Origin: JABMQB01 sp963666575
Lineage (GTDB): Bacteria; Bacteroidota; Bacteroidia; Bacteroidales; Prolixibacteraceae
DNA length: 64,000 bases
Direction: 5' to 3'
NCBI GenBank assembly: GCA_963666575.2
Contig: CAXXYG010000012.1
Span: forward strand, 248,001 to 312,000
The notes beneath the pieces were generated by a model, which saw only the letters and a program-made list of their open reading frames with translations, searched no databases and was not told the DNA's origin. Every line of letters begins with the position of its first letter. The stretch's first letter is position 1. Shown here piece after piece: positions 1 to 9,583 of this stretch. The translations under genes and the position numbers were made by a program.

Positions 1-1464
1 ACTGATGATATGGTTAACTGGACCGATCATGGAGAAATTGTTGAATCCGCAAGTGTGGATTGGGGAAGAGCAGATGGAGGTTTTATGTGGGCACCCGATT
101 GTTCTTATAAAAACGGAACTTATTATTTCTATTTTCCACATCCCAGTGGCGATGATTGGAATTCTACCTGGAAAATTGGTGTGGCTACCAGTTCTGAACC
201 GGCAGCAAATTTCGAAGTACAGGGCTACATCGAAGGGTTAAAACCGATGATTGATCCATGTGTATTTGTCGATGACGACGGACAAGCCTATTTATATTAT
301 GGAGGAGGTAATCGTTGCGAAGCCGGAAAACTAAAAAATAACATGATGGAAATTGATGGGCAGATGCAGCAGATGTTGGGTTTGGTTGATTTTCATGAAG
401 CTACATGGGTACATAAATACCATGGGGTGTATTATCTTTCGTATTCTGATAATAATTCTAACGATGGAAATCAACTCCGTTATGCGGTAAGCAACAATCC
501 ACTTGGTCCCTGGACATATAAAGGAATTTATATGGAACCTACCGGAAGCCCAACTAATCATGGTTCTATCGTTCAATATAAAAATCAGTGGTATGCTTTT
601 TACCACAACAGTTTATTATCGGGGCATGCATGGTTGCGTTCCATTTGTGTCGATTCGCTTTTTTATAATCAAGAGGGCGCTATTCAACTAATCCAGCAAA
701 CCCGCGAACATGGGTCATCATATTACGATGAGGCTTTAATTGTTCCGGGGATAATAGAAATGGAAGATTATAACCAGGGTGGACAAGGAACCGCTTTTAG
801 TGATTCTGATACCTCTAACAACGGAAATGCTTACCGCAAAGATGAAGCCGTGGATGTTGAAATGTACAGCCCCGGAAATTACAATATTGGTTGGACGGGT
901 GGTGGCGAATGGCTTGAATATACGGTTAACGTTTTGGAGGCAGGCACTTATGATTTTGAGGTCCAAGTAGCTTCGCCTATTGGCACTTCTAGCTTTCATA
1001 TTGAAGTAAATGATGAAAATGTTAGTGGTTCTGTTTCCATTCCAAATACAGGAGGTTGGCAAACATATAAAACGGTAACCGTTCGCAATATTCCTTTGCA
1101 CAAAGGCACACATTTTCTTCGGTTTTTTGAAGAAACAGGTGGATTTAATGCCGATAAAATGACGGTTATTAAAAGCGGTTTTATTTCTGCTGCCAATGAT
1201 ATAAACGTTGAAAAAAACAGATTTAATATCTTTCCAAATCCGGCAAAAGAGAAAGTTTCTGTAAGAGTAACAGGCAATTCATCAGCAGTTTATCAATTTA
1301 ATATTTGCACAATGGCCGGGCACATTATAAAAGAATTTACAGGTAATACTCCTGATGGGAAAAAGAATTTTGAGCTGGATTTAAATGGAATCAAGGCTGG
1401 AACGTATTTGCTGGTTATCAAATCGAATGAAGAACTGTTTATTCAGAAGTTAATTGTTAATTAA
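1..1464 (+). CDS. GH43 glycosidase with CBM6 and type IX secretion signal (5' end missing)
   Basis: The reading frame is open from base 1, so the N-terminus, including the first catalytic Asp, lies outside the window. The visible part starts in a five-bladed GH43 propeller. The Asp that tunes the acid is at 253-255 (IDPCVFVDDDG) and the general acid Glu at 397-399 (DFHEATW). A CBM6-type module follows from about base 757 (IEMEDYNQGG, later GEWLEYTVNV). From about 1228 a type IX secretion sorting domain (FPNPAKEK ... FIQKLIVN) ends the protein. GH43 enzymes are mostly alpha-L-arabinofuranosidases or beta-xylosidases; the exact substrate cannot be read. The sorting domain implies export across the outer membrane. 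It is the only one of the three GH43 copies here with a CBM and a sorting tail. Confidence 0.9.
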   Translation, partial: TDDMVNWTDHGEIVESASVDWGRADGGFMWAPDCSYKNGTYYFYFPHPSGDDWNSTWKIGVATSSEPAANFEVQGYIEGLKPMIDPCVFVDDDGQAYLYYGGGNRCEAGKLKNNMMEIDGQMQQMLGLVDFHEATWVHKYHGVYYLSYSDNNSNDGNQLRYAVSNNPLGPWTYKGIYMEPTGSPTNHGSIVQYKNQWYAFYHNSLLSGHAWLRSICVDSLFYNQEGAIQLIQQTREHGSSYYDEALIVPGIIEMEDYNQGGQGTAFSDSDTSNNGNAYRKDEAVDVEMYSPGNYNIGWTGGGEWLEYTVNVLEAGTYDFEVQVASPIGTSSFHIEVNDENVSGSVSIPNTGGWQTYKTVTVRNIPLHKGTHFLRFFEETGGFNADKMTVIKSGFISAANDINVEKNRFNIFPNPAKEKVSVRVTGNSSAVYQFNICTMAGHIIKEFTGNTPDGKKNFELDLNGIKAGTYLLVIKSNEELFIQKLIVN

Positions 1465-1582
1465 GAGGCAGTTAATTAGGTGTTTATGATCAGTTAGAAT
1501 AACAACGATGTTTTTTTAAATGGGGAAATGACAAATCACTTTGGAGCATATAAAAATCAAAAAATAATTTAAATTTTATAAG

Positions 1583-2572
1583 ATGATCATTAGAAAATTG
1601 AAAGGACAAAAAGAAGGGAAACAAATTACTTTGAGCAAATTTGGTTCAGCATTAATTTTATGTGTTATGTTAATTGCAAGCATTGCTGTGCATGCTCAGA
1701 AAAATCCATTTATAACACATATGTATACAGCCGATCCATCGGCACATGTTTGGCTAGACGGGCGTTTGTATGTTTATGCATCGCATGATGTAGCTCCTCC
1801 TCGTGGGTGCGATTTAATGGATAAGTACCATGTTTTTTCTACCGACGATATGGTAAACTGGACTGATCATGGTGAAATTTTAAGTTCAAATGAAGTGGAA
1901 TGGGGACGTCCGGAAGGTGGATTTATGTGGGCACCTGATTGTGCTTATAAAGATGGAACATACTATTATTATTTTCCACATCCAAGCGGAAGCAAATGGA
2001 ATGATACATGGAAAATTGGAGTTGCAACGAGCAAATATCCGGCGAAAGATTTTAAAGTGCAGGGTTATATAAAAGGATTAAAATCGATGATTGATCCATG
2101 TGTATTTGTTGACGACGACGGACAGGTTTACTTTTATTACGGAGGTGGTGGTAAATGTGAAGGTGGTAAATTAAAAGACAACATGATGGAAATTGATGGT
2201 CAGTTAAAACCAATGGAAGGCCTGGTTGATTTCCACGAAGCAACCTGGATTCACAAATACAATGGTGTTTATTATTTGTCGTATTCCGATAACCACGATG
2301 AGGGAAATGATAAAGAGGGTGTTAAAGGCGACAACCGGATGAGGTATGCAACCAGTGACAACCCATTAGGACCATGGAAACACCAGGGTATTTATATGGA
2401 GCCTACTGATTCTTATACCAATCATGGTTCAATTGTAAGGTTCAAAGGACAGTGGTACTCTTTTTATCATAACAGTTCTTTATCCAATCACGATTGGTTA
2501 CGTTCCATTTGTGTCGATAAACTGTATTATAATGCAGACGGCACAATCAAAATGGTTGAACAAACCAAATAG
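1583..2572 (+). CDS. GH43 glycosidase, single domain (copy 2)
   Basis: A 329-residue secreted GH43 enzyme. A Sec signal peptide ends near residue 38 (SIAVHA, then QKNPF). All three catalytic acids are present: Asp51 in TADPS (general base), the Asp of MIDPCVFVDDDG, and the Glu of DFHEATW (general acid). The protein stops right after the catalytic domain, with no CBM or sorting tail. Identity to the preceding truncated copy is roughly three quarters by eye over the shared part, and long stretches match at base level, so this looks like a tandem duplication. Likely an arabinofuranosidase, xylosidase or related exo-enzyme acting in the periplasm. It begins 118 bases after the previous gene and is probably co-transcribed with it. 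Confidence 0.9.
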   Translation: MIIRKLKGQKEGKQITLSKFGSALILCVMLIASIAVHAQKNPFITHMYTADPSAHVWLDGRLYVYASHDVAPPRGCDLMDKYHVFSTDDMVNWTDHGEILSSNEVEWGRPEGGFMWAPDCAYKDGTYYYYFPHPSGSKWNDTWKIGVATSKYPAKDFKVQGYIKGLKSMIDPCVFVDDDGQVYFYYGGGGKCEGGKLKDNMMEIDGQLKPMEGLVDFHEATWIHKYNGVYYLSYSDNHDEGNDKEGVKGDNRMRYATSDNPLGPWKHQGIYMEPTDSYTNHGSIVRFKGQWYSFYHNSSLSNHDWLRSICVDKLYYNADGTIKMVEQTK

Positions 2573-2671
2573 ATTTTATATTAAATTGAAATGCCGGCAA
2601 TTTTCTGATTGGGATTCTGCCTAAGGAAGTGTTTCGTGAGTGGTTTATAAATAATAATTATACAAAGTGGC

Positions 2672-3997
2672 ATGCAAAAGATTAATATTCTCGAAAGTTT
2701 ATGGGTACTGATAATAGTATTGTTACTGCCTTTATACTCTGTTGGATCTGGATCAGAATTGTTGGCAGGTACAGCAAAAATTAATATAACAACTTCATCG
2801 GAAATGCCACTGCACGATTCGCTGTACGCGAGGGTATTATTATTGGAAACTCACGAACAAAAATTGGCTTTTGTAGCTGTTGACCAGGGGATATTTGTCA
2901 GTGAAAATTTGGTTAAGAAATGCAGGGAAGAATTGGGGATTTCGCAGGTTCTAATTTCTTCTTCGCATACGCACTCTTCAGGAAAACGCGATGCTGAATA
3001 TGTAGATTCTCAAATACTAAAAGCGATTCAAAGGGCTGGAAATTCAATGTTTCCGGCACGGATCTCTGCCGGAAGCAGAACTTTTCCTCAATTGGGTTTC
3101 AACCGTTTAATTGTCAGAGAAGACGGGCATTCCCGTGAATCGTGGTTCTCCGACGAACATTATACTTCCGAAAATCCCGAACGTATTCCTTTTGGCCCGG
3201 TTGATCCGGAAGTTGGTGTAATAAAAGTGGAAGATCTGACCGGAAAACCGCGGGCAATCATTATGAATTATGCCATGCATTCTGATATAGTTTGCAGTAA
3301 TTATGAAATATCTGCCGATTATCCGGGAGTGGCTTGCCGCAAGGTTGAAGAAGCTTTTGGAAAAGATATGACTTGCCTATTTGTGCAAGGGGCAGGGGGC
3401 GATATTGAATCGTTAATTATTAGTTCTCGCCGGAAAGGACCCAACGATCCGTTTAAATCGGATTACCGCACCATCGAACGGGTGGGAGAGTTACTGGCTT
3501 ATGAAACCATAAAACTAGCTAAAAGTATTGAAGCTTCAACTGAGGAAGAATCGTCCATCGAAGTGATGACCGATACGCTCCATTTTAATGGCCGCTTTAA
3601 AAAAGAAGAGGAATATAGTATTCACATTTTAACGCTTTTAATAAATAAGCAGATAATTGTGGCTACTTGTCCGGGAGAACCTTTTATACGGCTCCAACTC
3701 GAACTAAAAAGAAAAATAAGGGAAGCCGGTGGAATGCCTTTTTTGTTTGGGTACACGTGGTTCGAAGGAACCTGGCCGAATTATATTCCTGATATTTTAT
3801 CGGCAGCACGAGGTGGATATGGAGCCGATCAAAGTTGGCCAGAACCCATTGAGGTTGGCGCCGGAGAAAGAATCATGAACAAACACTTCGAGAATTATCT
3901 GCGATTAAACAAATTAATGAGAAATGACTACGGACCGGTGGGGTTTAAGGGAGGATCGCAATGGAAAACCATTGAAATACCTCCTCAGGGAAATTAG
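2672..3997 (+). CDS. Neutral/alkaline ceramidase N-terminal-domain-like secreted protein
   Basis: A 441-residue protein with an N-terminal hydrophobic signal (LWVLIIVLLLPLYSVGS). The sequence follows the neutral/alkaline non-lysosomal ceramidase N-terminal domain: AGTAKINIT at the start, the metal-site motif SSSHTHSSG at about residue 96, the second histidine stretch NYAMHSDIV, then SADYPGVA and VQGAGGDIE. True ceramidases are about 650-700 residues with a C-terminal Ig-like domain, which is absent here. In Bacteroidota such short forms often sit among glycoside hydrolases, and their substrate is unknown; an amide or ester on a glycan is as likely as ceramide. It lies 99 bases after a GH43 gene on the same strand. 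Confidence 0.75.
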   Translation: MQKINILESLWVLIIVLLLPLYSVGSGSELLAGTAKINITTSSEMPLHDSLYARVLLLETHEQKLAFVAVDQGIFVSENLVKKCREELGISQVLISSSHTHSSGKRDAEYVDSQILKAIQRAGNSMFPARISAGSRTFPQLGFNRLIVREDGHSRESWFSDEHYTSENPERIPFGPVDPEVGVIKVEDLTGKPRAIIMNYAMHSDIVCSNYEISADYPGVACRKVEEAFGKDMTCLFVQGAGGDIESLIISSRRKGPNDPFKSDYRTIERVGELLAYETIKLAKSIEASTEEESSIEVMTDTLHFNGRFKKEEEYSIHILTLLINKQIIVATCPGEPFIRLQLELKRKIREAGGMPFLFGYTWFEGTWPNYIPDILSAARGGYGADQSWPEPIEVGAGERIMNKHFENYLRLNKLMRNDYGPVGFKGGSQWKTIEIPPQGN

Positions 3998-4117
3998 AAT
4001 TTTTCCATCAATTACAAAATGAAAACCATTCTTGTTTTTTGCTACGTATTCTTTAAATAAAGGAAAAATAATTATTCATACATCAATTGCAAATGCCGAC
4101 CAAAAACAAAAAGAAAA

Positions 4118-5365
4118 ATGAAAAAAAATCGAATTTATATTCTCTTACTTGTTATTAGTATTTTCTTCTGTAATTGTAAAAGTGGTGATACTCAAAAGTT
4201 GTATGATTTTGATGAAAACGGTATTTCACAAGAAGTATTAAGCAATTACCTCGAAAGATCAGTAACAATGGCCTTTTTTTTGGTGCCCGAAAATCCCGAA
4301 GGAAGACGTAGTTATCCGTATCATCAAGACGATATTCGGTTAATAAAAAATATTGGAGCTAAGTTTATCGGCCGTGCCATCTACCGATGGGGAGGTGAAA
4401 ATCGGCTGAATGATCCGGATTTTTGGAATACGGCACAAGCCCTTATTGATACACTTCATAAATTTGATCCGGAAATTATTTTTCAGGGATGTTTATTTGA
4501 AATTGTCACAAGAGATGTAAATACGGTACCAATACCTGCATGGGTTTTTCAGGATTTTAATTTACCAATTAAAGAGCGGAATTTTTCGTATCAAGATATG
4601 CTGAATGACAAAGGTATTTTTGTTGACCATTGGCGAAAAGGGAGCAGTGTCCCCGATGTCAGCAAACAAGAAACACAAATGTGGTTTTATTACCTGGCCG
4701 GGTCGTATATGAATTTGGGGTGCGAGGCTTTCCACCTTGGCCAGGTTGAATTAATAGGTATGAATGATCCTAAGCGTGAAGCCTGGGTCAACCTTCTTGC
4801 AAGAATCAGGAATTATGCAAAAAAACATGCACGTCGTAATTGGGTTATTTTGGATGCACATGTTCCAAAAGGAGATATGATAAAAGATGGAAAAAGCTTA
4901 ATCGATTTTAATTCTTTTCCACTTCGGATTAAGGAAATTCCTGAAAAGCCATATACCTGCAAACTGGAAGTAAATTACCTCGATGCCCTTTATAAAAAAA
5001 GCAAAGGGTGTATTTCGCCAAGTGGCTGGAGTTGTGAGAATCTTCCATATTTGGTGGAGTTTGATAATTATGGAAGAAATGGTTTGCCCAATGTGCCCGA
5101 TACAACTTCACATTTTGTGTGGGGCTGGGACGAAATTTCATGGTTTGCACAACAAGATGAAGGAAGTAGAAATAGTTGGCTGGAATATGCATTTAAATGG
5201 CTGAAAAAAACTGATCAAAATGGCCATTTACAAATGCCGGTAAGTCGGATGATTTCCTGCCCAAATGAAACTGCGGGTAGTTACAGGGCTAATAGTAAAA
5301 GAGAGGCTTGTCCGATTGGATACGGGCAGGAAGAAACTATAAAACAGATTTGGGGCAATAAATAA
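4118..5365 (+). CDS. Lipoprotein of unknown function, possible TIM-barrel glycoside hydrolase
   Basis: I do not recognise this family. The 415-residue product starts with a lipoprotein-type signal (hydrophobic to residue 17, Cys at 18 and 20). The body alternates hydrophobic strands and amphipathic helices in a barrel-like way. Several strands end in acids or aromatics: IGRAIYRWG, FQGCLFEIV, FHLGQVELIG (Glu near residue 210), WVILDAHVP, YLVEFDNYG (near 313) and HFVWGWDEISWF (near 337). Carboxylates at strand ends are typical of retaining TIM-barrel glycosidases, so Glu210 and the Glu in YLVEFDNYG are candidate catalytic residues. That is inference from pattern only. Its position between a ceramidase-like gene and a PUL-type regulator fits a role in glycan breakdown. 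Confidence 0.6.
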   Translation: MKKNRIYILLLVISIFFCNCKSGDTQKLYDFDENGISQEVLSNYLERSVTMAFFLVPENPEGRRSYPYHQDDIRLIKNIGAKFIGRAIYRWGGENRLNDPDFWNTAQALIDTLHKFDPEIIFQGCLFEIVTRDVNTVPIPAWVFQDFNLPIKERNFSYQDMLNDKGIFVDHWRKGSSVPDVSKQETQMWFYYLAGSYMNLGCEAFHLGQVELIGMNDPKREAWVNLLARIRNYAKKHARRNWVILDAHVPKGDMIKDGKSLIDFNSFPLRIKEIPEKPYTCKLEVNYLDALYKKSKGCISPSGWSCENLPYLVEFDNYGRNGLPNVPDTTSHFVWGWDEISWFAQQDEGSRNSWLEYAFKWLKKTDQNGHLQMPVSRMISCPNETAGSYRANSKREACPIGYGQEETIKQIWGNK

Positions 5366-5598
5366 AACGATGATTGAAATACTTCCAATTATAAAATTTT
5401 AAATGATTTTATAAGCAGAATAACCTTACCCCATTAAGAATAAATAGCAGAGAAATTGAGTGATAATTATTGGTGTATTTTTTTGAAAAAGGGAGAATGT
5501 ATCGGATTGAACAAGAAGATACTACTATTTTATAAGTGGATTTCTTCTTGGTTTTAATATTCAAAACACCTGATAAAAGTCGGAAAATTTAATTCATT

Positions 5599-8172
5599 TT
5601 GATACATTTGAATTCAATAAACATAATTGTGGTGAGATTACTGATTTGCTTAAATATCTTTATTTTGTTTTGTGTAACCAGTGGTTTTTCACAGAATGAA
5701 CTTAATTCAGGTTTATATTTTGCATCATCAGAGGTTGTACAAGACAAACGTACTTCACTAAATCTTACACCGGAAAAACCGATTAAATTATCCGATGGAT
5801 TAAAATTGGAGTTTGATATTCAGTTACGGTCAGGAGACGGATATTATGGTTATGTATTCAGGATAGTATCGAATTCTACTGATAATTTTGATTTTATTAC
5901 GAACTATGCTTCTGTAAACGATAATTTCACATTAATATTTAAGGACAAAATACTGTGTACTTTTCGTTGGCAGGATTTGCCTGATTTGAGTTATGGCAGT
6001 TGGTTTCATGTTACGTTTAAGCTCGATCTGGAAAAACAACTGGTAGAATTGTATATTAATGATGTGGTTCGAACAGCTTCAATTAATTACAAGAAGGAAA
6101 ATGTTAGCTTCGATATATTATTTGGTATTTCAAAATCAGCTCCTTTTCAAAGTACCGATGTCTGTCCTATGACATTAAAAAACATCAGGATTTATAATCA
6201 AAACGATAAGCTTATCCGAAACTGGCTGTTATCGAAACATACTCAGAATAGTACATATGACGAAGTTGAAGAGGCCATAGCAGTAGTCGAAAATCCAAAT
6301 TGGTTAATCAACACACATTTATCGTGGAAAGAAACTGCGCATTTTGATTTAAATGCATTTTATGGTGTAGTCAGAAATACTGACACTGACGAATTGTATT
6401 TTGTTGATGAAAACAAAATTACTACGTATAGTTTGGGTTCTAACAAATTTGACAGTATTCCATATTTAGATGGCAATCCTTACCGGCAGCTAAATGAAAA
6501 ACATGTTGTTTTTAATCCGTATACGAATGAAATTTGGTCATATAATTTGGACCAAACAGGCATGAGTAAATTTGATTTATTTAGCAGAAAGTGGTCAGGT
6601 AAACCTATCAGTCTGGATGAATCGAATTTTGGGCATCATAATAAATTAATTTCTCCGGTTGACAGCTCTTTTTTAGCCATGTTTGGTTATGGTTTATACC
6701 GTTACAATAGTACAATATTTAACTATAATCCTAAAAGTGATTCTTGGGTTAAATACGATAAAAGCGATCAGATAGAACCTCGTTACCTTGCTGCTACCGG
6801 GCAATTAAATGATGATACATTGTTAATTTTTGGGGGATATGGTAGTAAAACAGGAAGGCAAGAATTAACTCCGGGAACATATAGCGATTTATACTCGTTA
6901 GACCTGAATACTTTGCAGTTTAACAAGTTACAGGATTATAATTTGCCTGAGTTTTCTTTTGTGCCGGCCGAATCTTTAATCGTTGACGATGATTCTACAG
7001 GTTTTTATACCTTAATTTTTGATAATTCAAAATATGAATCCCGGATTATGCTGGCAAAGTTTGGTATTTATGAACCTTCACAATTTGTATTTCCCGATTC
7101 AATACCTTTTAACTTTTTAGATACCGATTCATGGTCGTACCTGTATTTAAATAAACCGGCAAACAAATTATTTGCGGTAACTACCAATAAATCAAGTGTT
7201 CGAATTTACTCTATGGCCTATCCTCCGTTGGTGCAGGATGATGTATTTCAGGCAGTTCGCAGTAAAAATAAGTCTGCCAGCAAATATCTAATATTTATTT
7301 TAATCGCATTGGTTTGTTCATTAATCGTATTTGCCTATTTAATAGTTAGGAGAAAATCAAAAACGGATTCCAAAGTTGGGAGTGTATCACCTGTTTTTAA
7401 TGACGACATGTTCAGCAAGGTTGAGACAATAAAAAAGTCATCTGTACTATTTCTCGGCGGTTTTCAGATATATAATGAGGCAGGAGTAGATATTACATCG
7501 GGTTTTTCACCTACCTTAAAACAATTGTTTCTAATTATCTTTTTTAATACAGTACATCGAGGCAAAGGAATTTCTTCTTCGAAGTTAGATGAAGCTCTTT
7601 GGTTCGATAAAAGTGAGAAAAGTGCCCGTAATAACCGAAATGTCAATATCAGTAAATTAAGGAATGCTACTGAAGAAGTTGGAGGCTTAGAAATTCTAAG
7701 TGAAAATTCATATTGGAAACTGAAAATGTCTTCAAATATTTATTGTGATTATTTGCGTGTATTAAATATCATAAGTAAAAAAGATAACGATGATATTGAT
7801 GTTGATTCAATAATAGAACTTTCTGGCTTATTGGAGAATGGCGAATTGTTACCTAATTTGCAAGTCGATTGGATTGATTCATACAAGTCTCAATTTACCG
7901 ATAAAGTTATTGACTTTTTGGTTAAAGTAATTTTTAGGGAAGAGTTTCAAGATGATAACAAGTGCCTGATGCACATAGCTAATAGTATTTTTTCTCTTGA
8001 TTCGCTTAACGAAGACGCTTTAATGGTTAAATGCCAAATACTCCAAAAAGAGGGCAAGGGCAGTATCGCAATTAATACATACAACTCTTTTTGTAAAGAA
8101 TATCTTTCCTTACTTGATACTGATTATCCAACTTCATTTAATGATATTTTAATTGGGAAATCCAATAATTAA
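5599..8172 (+). CDS. Membrane-spanning SARP-like transcription regulator with LamG/kelch sensor
   Basis: An 857-residue protein. Order of parts: signal-like hydrophobic start; a concanavalin/LamG-like domain (about 40-215, LKLEFDIQLRSGDGYYG, WFHVTFKLD); a kelch-like propeller (about 230-550, with LIFGGYG and YSLDLNTLQF); one membrane helix at about 562-585 followed by RRK; a winged-helix domain from about 613 (FLGGFQIYNEAGVDI, EALWFDKSEKSARNNRNVN, KLRNATEEVGG); and a helical tail like the bacterial transcriptional activation domain. The sensor would be periplasmic and the DNA-binding part cytosolic, so this is a one-piece relay from glycan to promoter. No ATG fits: TTG at 5599 is used here, GTG at 5629 or 5632 is also possible. 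It sits between GH43 copies it may control. Such genes are easily mislabelled as galactose oxidase or kelch proteins. Confidence 0.8.
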   Translation: MIHLNSINIIVVRLLICLNIFILFCVTSGFSQNELNSGLYFASSEVVQDKRTSLNLTPEKPIKLSDGLKLEFDIQLRSGDGYYGYVFRIVSNSTDNFDFITNYASVNDNFTLIFKDKILCTFRWQDLPDLSYGSWFHVTFKLDLEKQLVELYINDVVRTASINYKKENVSFDILFGISKSAPFQSTDVCPMTLKNIRIYNQNDKLIRNWLLSKHTQNSTYDEVEEAIAVVENPNWLINTHLSWKETAHFDLNAFYGVVRNTDTDELYFVDENKITTYSLGSNKFDSIPYLDGNPYRQLNEKHVVFNPYTNEIWSYNLDQTGMSKFDLFSRKWSGKPISLDESNFGHHNKLISPVDSSFLAMFGYGLYRYNSTIFNYNPKSDSWVKYDKSDQIEPRYLAATGQLNDDTLLIFGGYGSKTGRQELTPGTYSDLYSLDLNTLQFNKLQDYNLPEFSFVPAESLIVDDDSTGFYTLIFDNSKYESRIMLAKFGIYEPSQFVFPDSIPFNFLDTDSWSYLYLNKPANKLFAVTTNKSSVRIYSMAYPPLVQDDVFQAVRSKNKSASKYLIFILIALVCSLIVFAYLIVRRKSKTDSKVGSVSPVFNDDMFSKVETIKKSSVLFLGGFQIYNEAGVDITSGFSPTLKQLFLIIFFNTVHRGKGISSSKLDEALWFDKSEKSARNNRNVNISKLRNATEEVGGLEILSENSYWKLKMSSNIYCDYLRVLNIISKKDNDDIDVDSIIELSGLLENGELLPNLQVDWIDSYKSQFTDKVIDFLVKVIFREEFQDDNKCLMHIANSIFSLDSLNEDALMVKCQILQKEGKGSIAINTYNSFCKEYLSLLDTDYPTSFNDILIGKSNN

Positions 8173-8554
8173 ACAGGAAGTTTAAAATATTGGCTATGCT
8201 AATATTTATTTGATTTTTTATTTTTTCAATTTATAAAAACTTGTGAGGTTGATTTTGTAATTGTTTTCACGCAGAGGTTTTTTTAAGTTTTAATATGTGA
8301 GTTGGAGGCAATACCACTCTAATGAACTTATGTTTGCAAAAACATTGCTTTTCAAAAAGAAAATTGTATTATAATCCTTAATTTAGTTTCGACTTGAATA
8401 GAAGTGCATGTAGATGTTATACTTTGTCAGAATTGGGAATATTATAACGACTTCATACTATTTTTATAAAAGATCTGAATTAATTTAAAAGTTTAGAGAA
8501 AATTAAGTCATTTGTTAATTCTCAAATATTTTATTTGAAGTTTTTATACAATTA
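8173..8554. other. 382-base AT-rich spacer before the GH43-GH92 operon
   Basis: No coding sequence is seen. The spacer holds one good -7-like box at 8329-8336 and a short inverted repeat at 8522-8538 (TCAAAT, five-base gap, ATTTGA), 16 bases before the GH43 start. Nothing else stands out. Confidence 0.6.
8329..8336 (+). promoter_or_regulatory. Possible Bacteroidota -7 box (TATGTTTG) for the long operon
   Basis: The sequence matches TAnnTTTG exactly and is followed by C. The matching -33 TTTG is weak: only GTTG at 8301-8304, further away than usual. If used, it gives a leader of about 210 bases before the gene at 8555. A chance match in this AT-rich spacer is quite possible. Confidence 0.35.
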
Positions 8555-9550
8555 ATGAAAATAAGACCAAACCAATTAAGTATGAAAACAAATACAATAA
8601 GGATTGTAAAACAAATTTTTAATCAATACTTCTATTGCTTTTTTATTTTTAGTGGCATATTTTTATCTCAGTTTATTTCAAAAAATGGATTAGCTCAAAA
8701 GAATCCTTTTATTACTCATATGTACACAGCTGATCCTTCGGCTCGTGTTTGGGACGATGGTCGTTTATATGTTTATGCATCGCATGATGTCGATCCGCCG
8801 CGTGGTTGTGACCTAATGGATAAATACCATGTTTTTTCAACCGACGATATGAAAAACTGGAAAGACCATGGTGAAATTTTAAGGTCGGAACAAGTACACT
8901 GGGGACGTCCTGAAGGAGGATTTATGTGGGCGCCCGATTGTGCTTTTAAAAATGGAATTTACTACTTTTATTATCCGCACCCAAGCGGCTCTGATTGGAA
9001 CAATACCTGGAAAGTGGGTGTTGCAACCAGCACCGAACCGGCAGCTAATTTTACGGATAAAGGGTTTATGAAAGGAGTTGGTGGATTTGCAATGATTGAC
9101 CCATGTGTATTTATTGATGACGACGGGCAAGCGTATTTTTACTACGGTGGTGGCAGTAAATGTGAAGGAGCCCGATTAAAAGATAACATGATGGAACTTC
9201 AGGATGAACTGCAACCGATGAAAGGATTAGTGGATTTTCATGAAGCAGCCTGGGTATTTAAAAGGAAAGGGATCTATTATTTAACTTATGCCGATAATAA
9301 TTCCGGGAATAATCAGCTTCGTTATGCAATTAGTAAAAGCCCATTAGGCCCCTGGGAATACAAAGGAATTTACCTTGAACCCACAGGTTGCGATACAAGC
9401 CATGGTTCGGTGGTTGAATACAAAGGGCAATGGTATGCTTTTTACCACAACAAATCTATTTCAGGGCAGGGAAATCTTCGTTCAATATGTGTCGATAAAT
9501 TGTATTTTAACGACGATGGGACCATTAAAACGGTAATTCAAACAAAGTAG
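8555..9550 (+). CDS. GH43 glycosidase, single domain (copy 3)
   Basis: A 331-residue secreted GH43 enzyme, paralogous to the two copies upstream. Signal peptide to about residue 47 (NGLAQ, then KNPF). The catalytic acids are present in TADPSARVW, MIDPCVFIDDDG and DFHEAAW. Compared with copy 2 it has a few extra residues before the second acid (GVGGFAMID) and lacks a short acidic insertion after the third. It has no CBM or sorting domain. ATG at 8582 (MKTNT) is an alternative start that still keeps the signal peptide. First gene of a run of seven genes with gaps of 51 bases or less, or overlaps, so probably the head of an operon that ends at the terminator near 19540. Confidence 0.88.
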   Translation: MKIRPNQLSMKTNTIRIVKQIFNQYFYCFFIFSGIFLSQFISKNGLAQKNPFITHMYTADPSARVWDDGRLYVYASHDVDPPRGCDLMDKYHVFSTDDMKNWKDHGEILRSEQVHWGRPEGGFMWAPDCAFKNGIYYFYYPHPSGSDWNNTWKVGVATSTEPAANFTDKGFMKGVGGFAMIDPCVFIDDDGQAYFYYGGGSKCEGARLKDNMMELQDELQPMKGLVDFHEAAWVFKRKGIYYLTYADNNSGNNQLRYAISKSPLGPWEYKGIYLEPTGCDTSHGSVVEYKGQWYAFYHNKSISGQGNLRSICVDKLYFNDDGTIKTVIQTK

Positions 9551-9583
9551 GTACAATGTATAATTGACAAAACAAATAAAGAT

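Noticed and set aside
4019..4060. Tiny frame MKTILVFCYVFFK
   Set aside because: Looks like the start of a signal peptide but stops after 13 codons; too short to call, possibly a relic.
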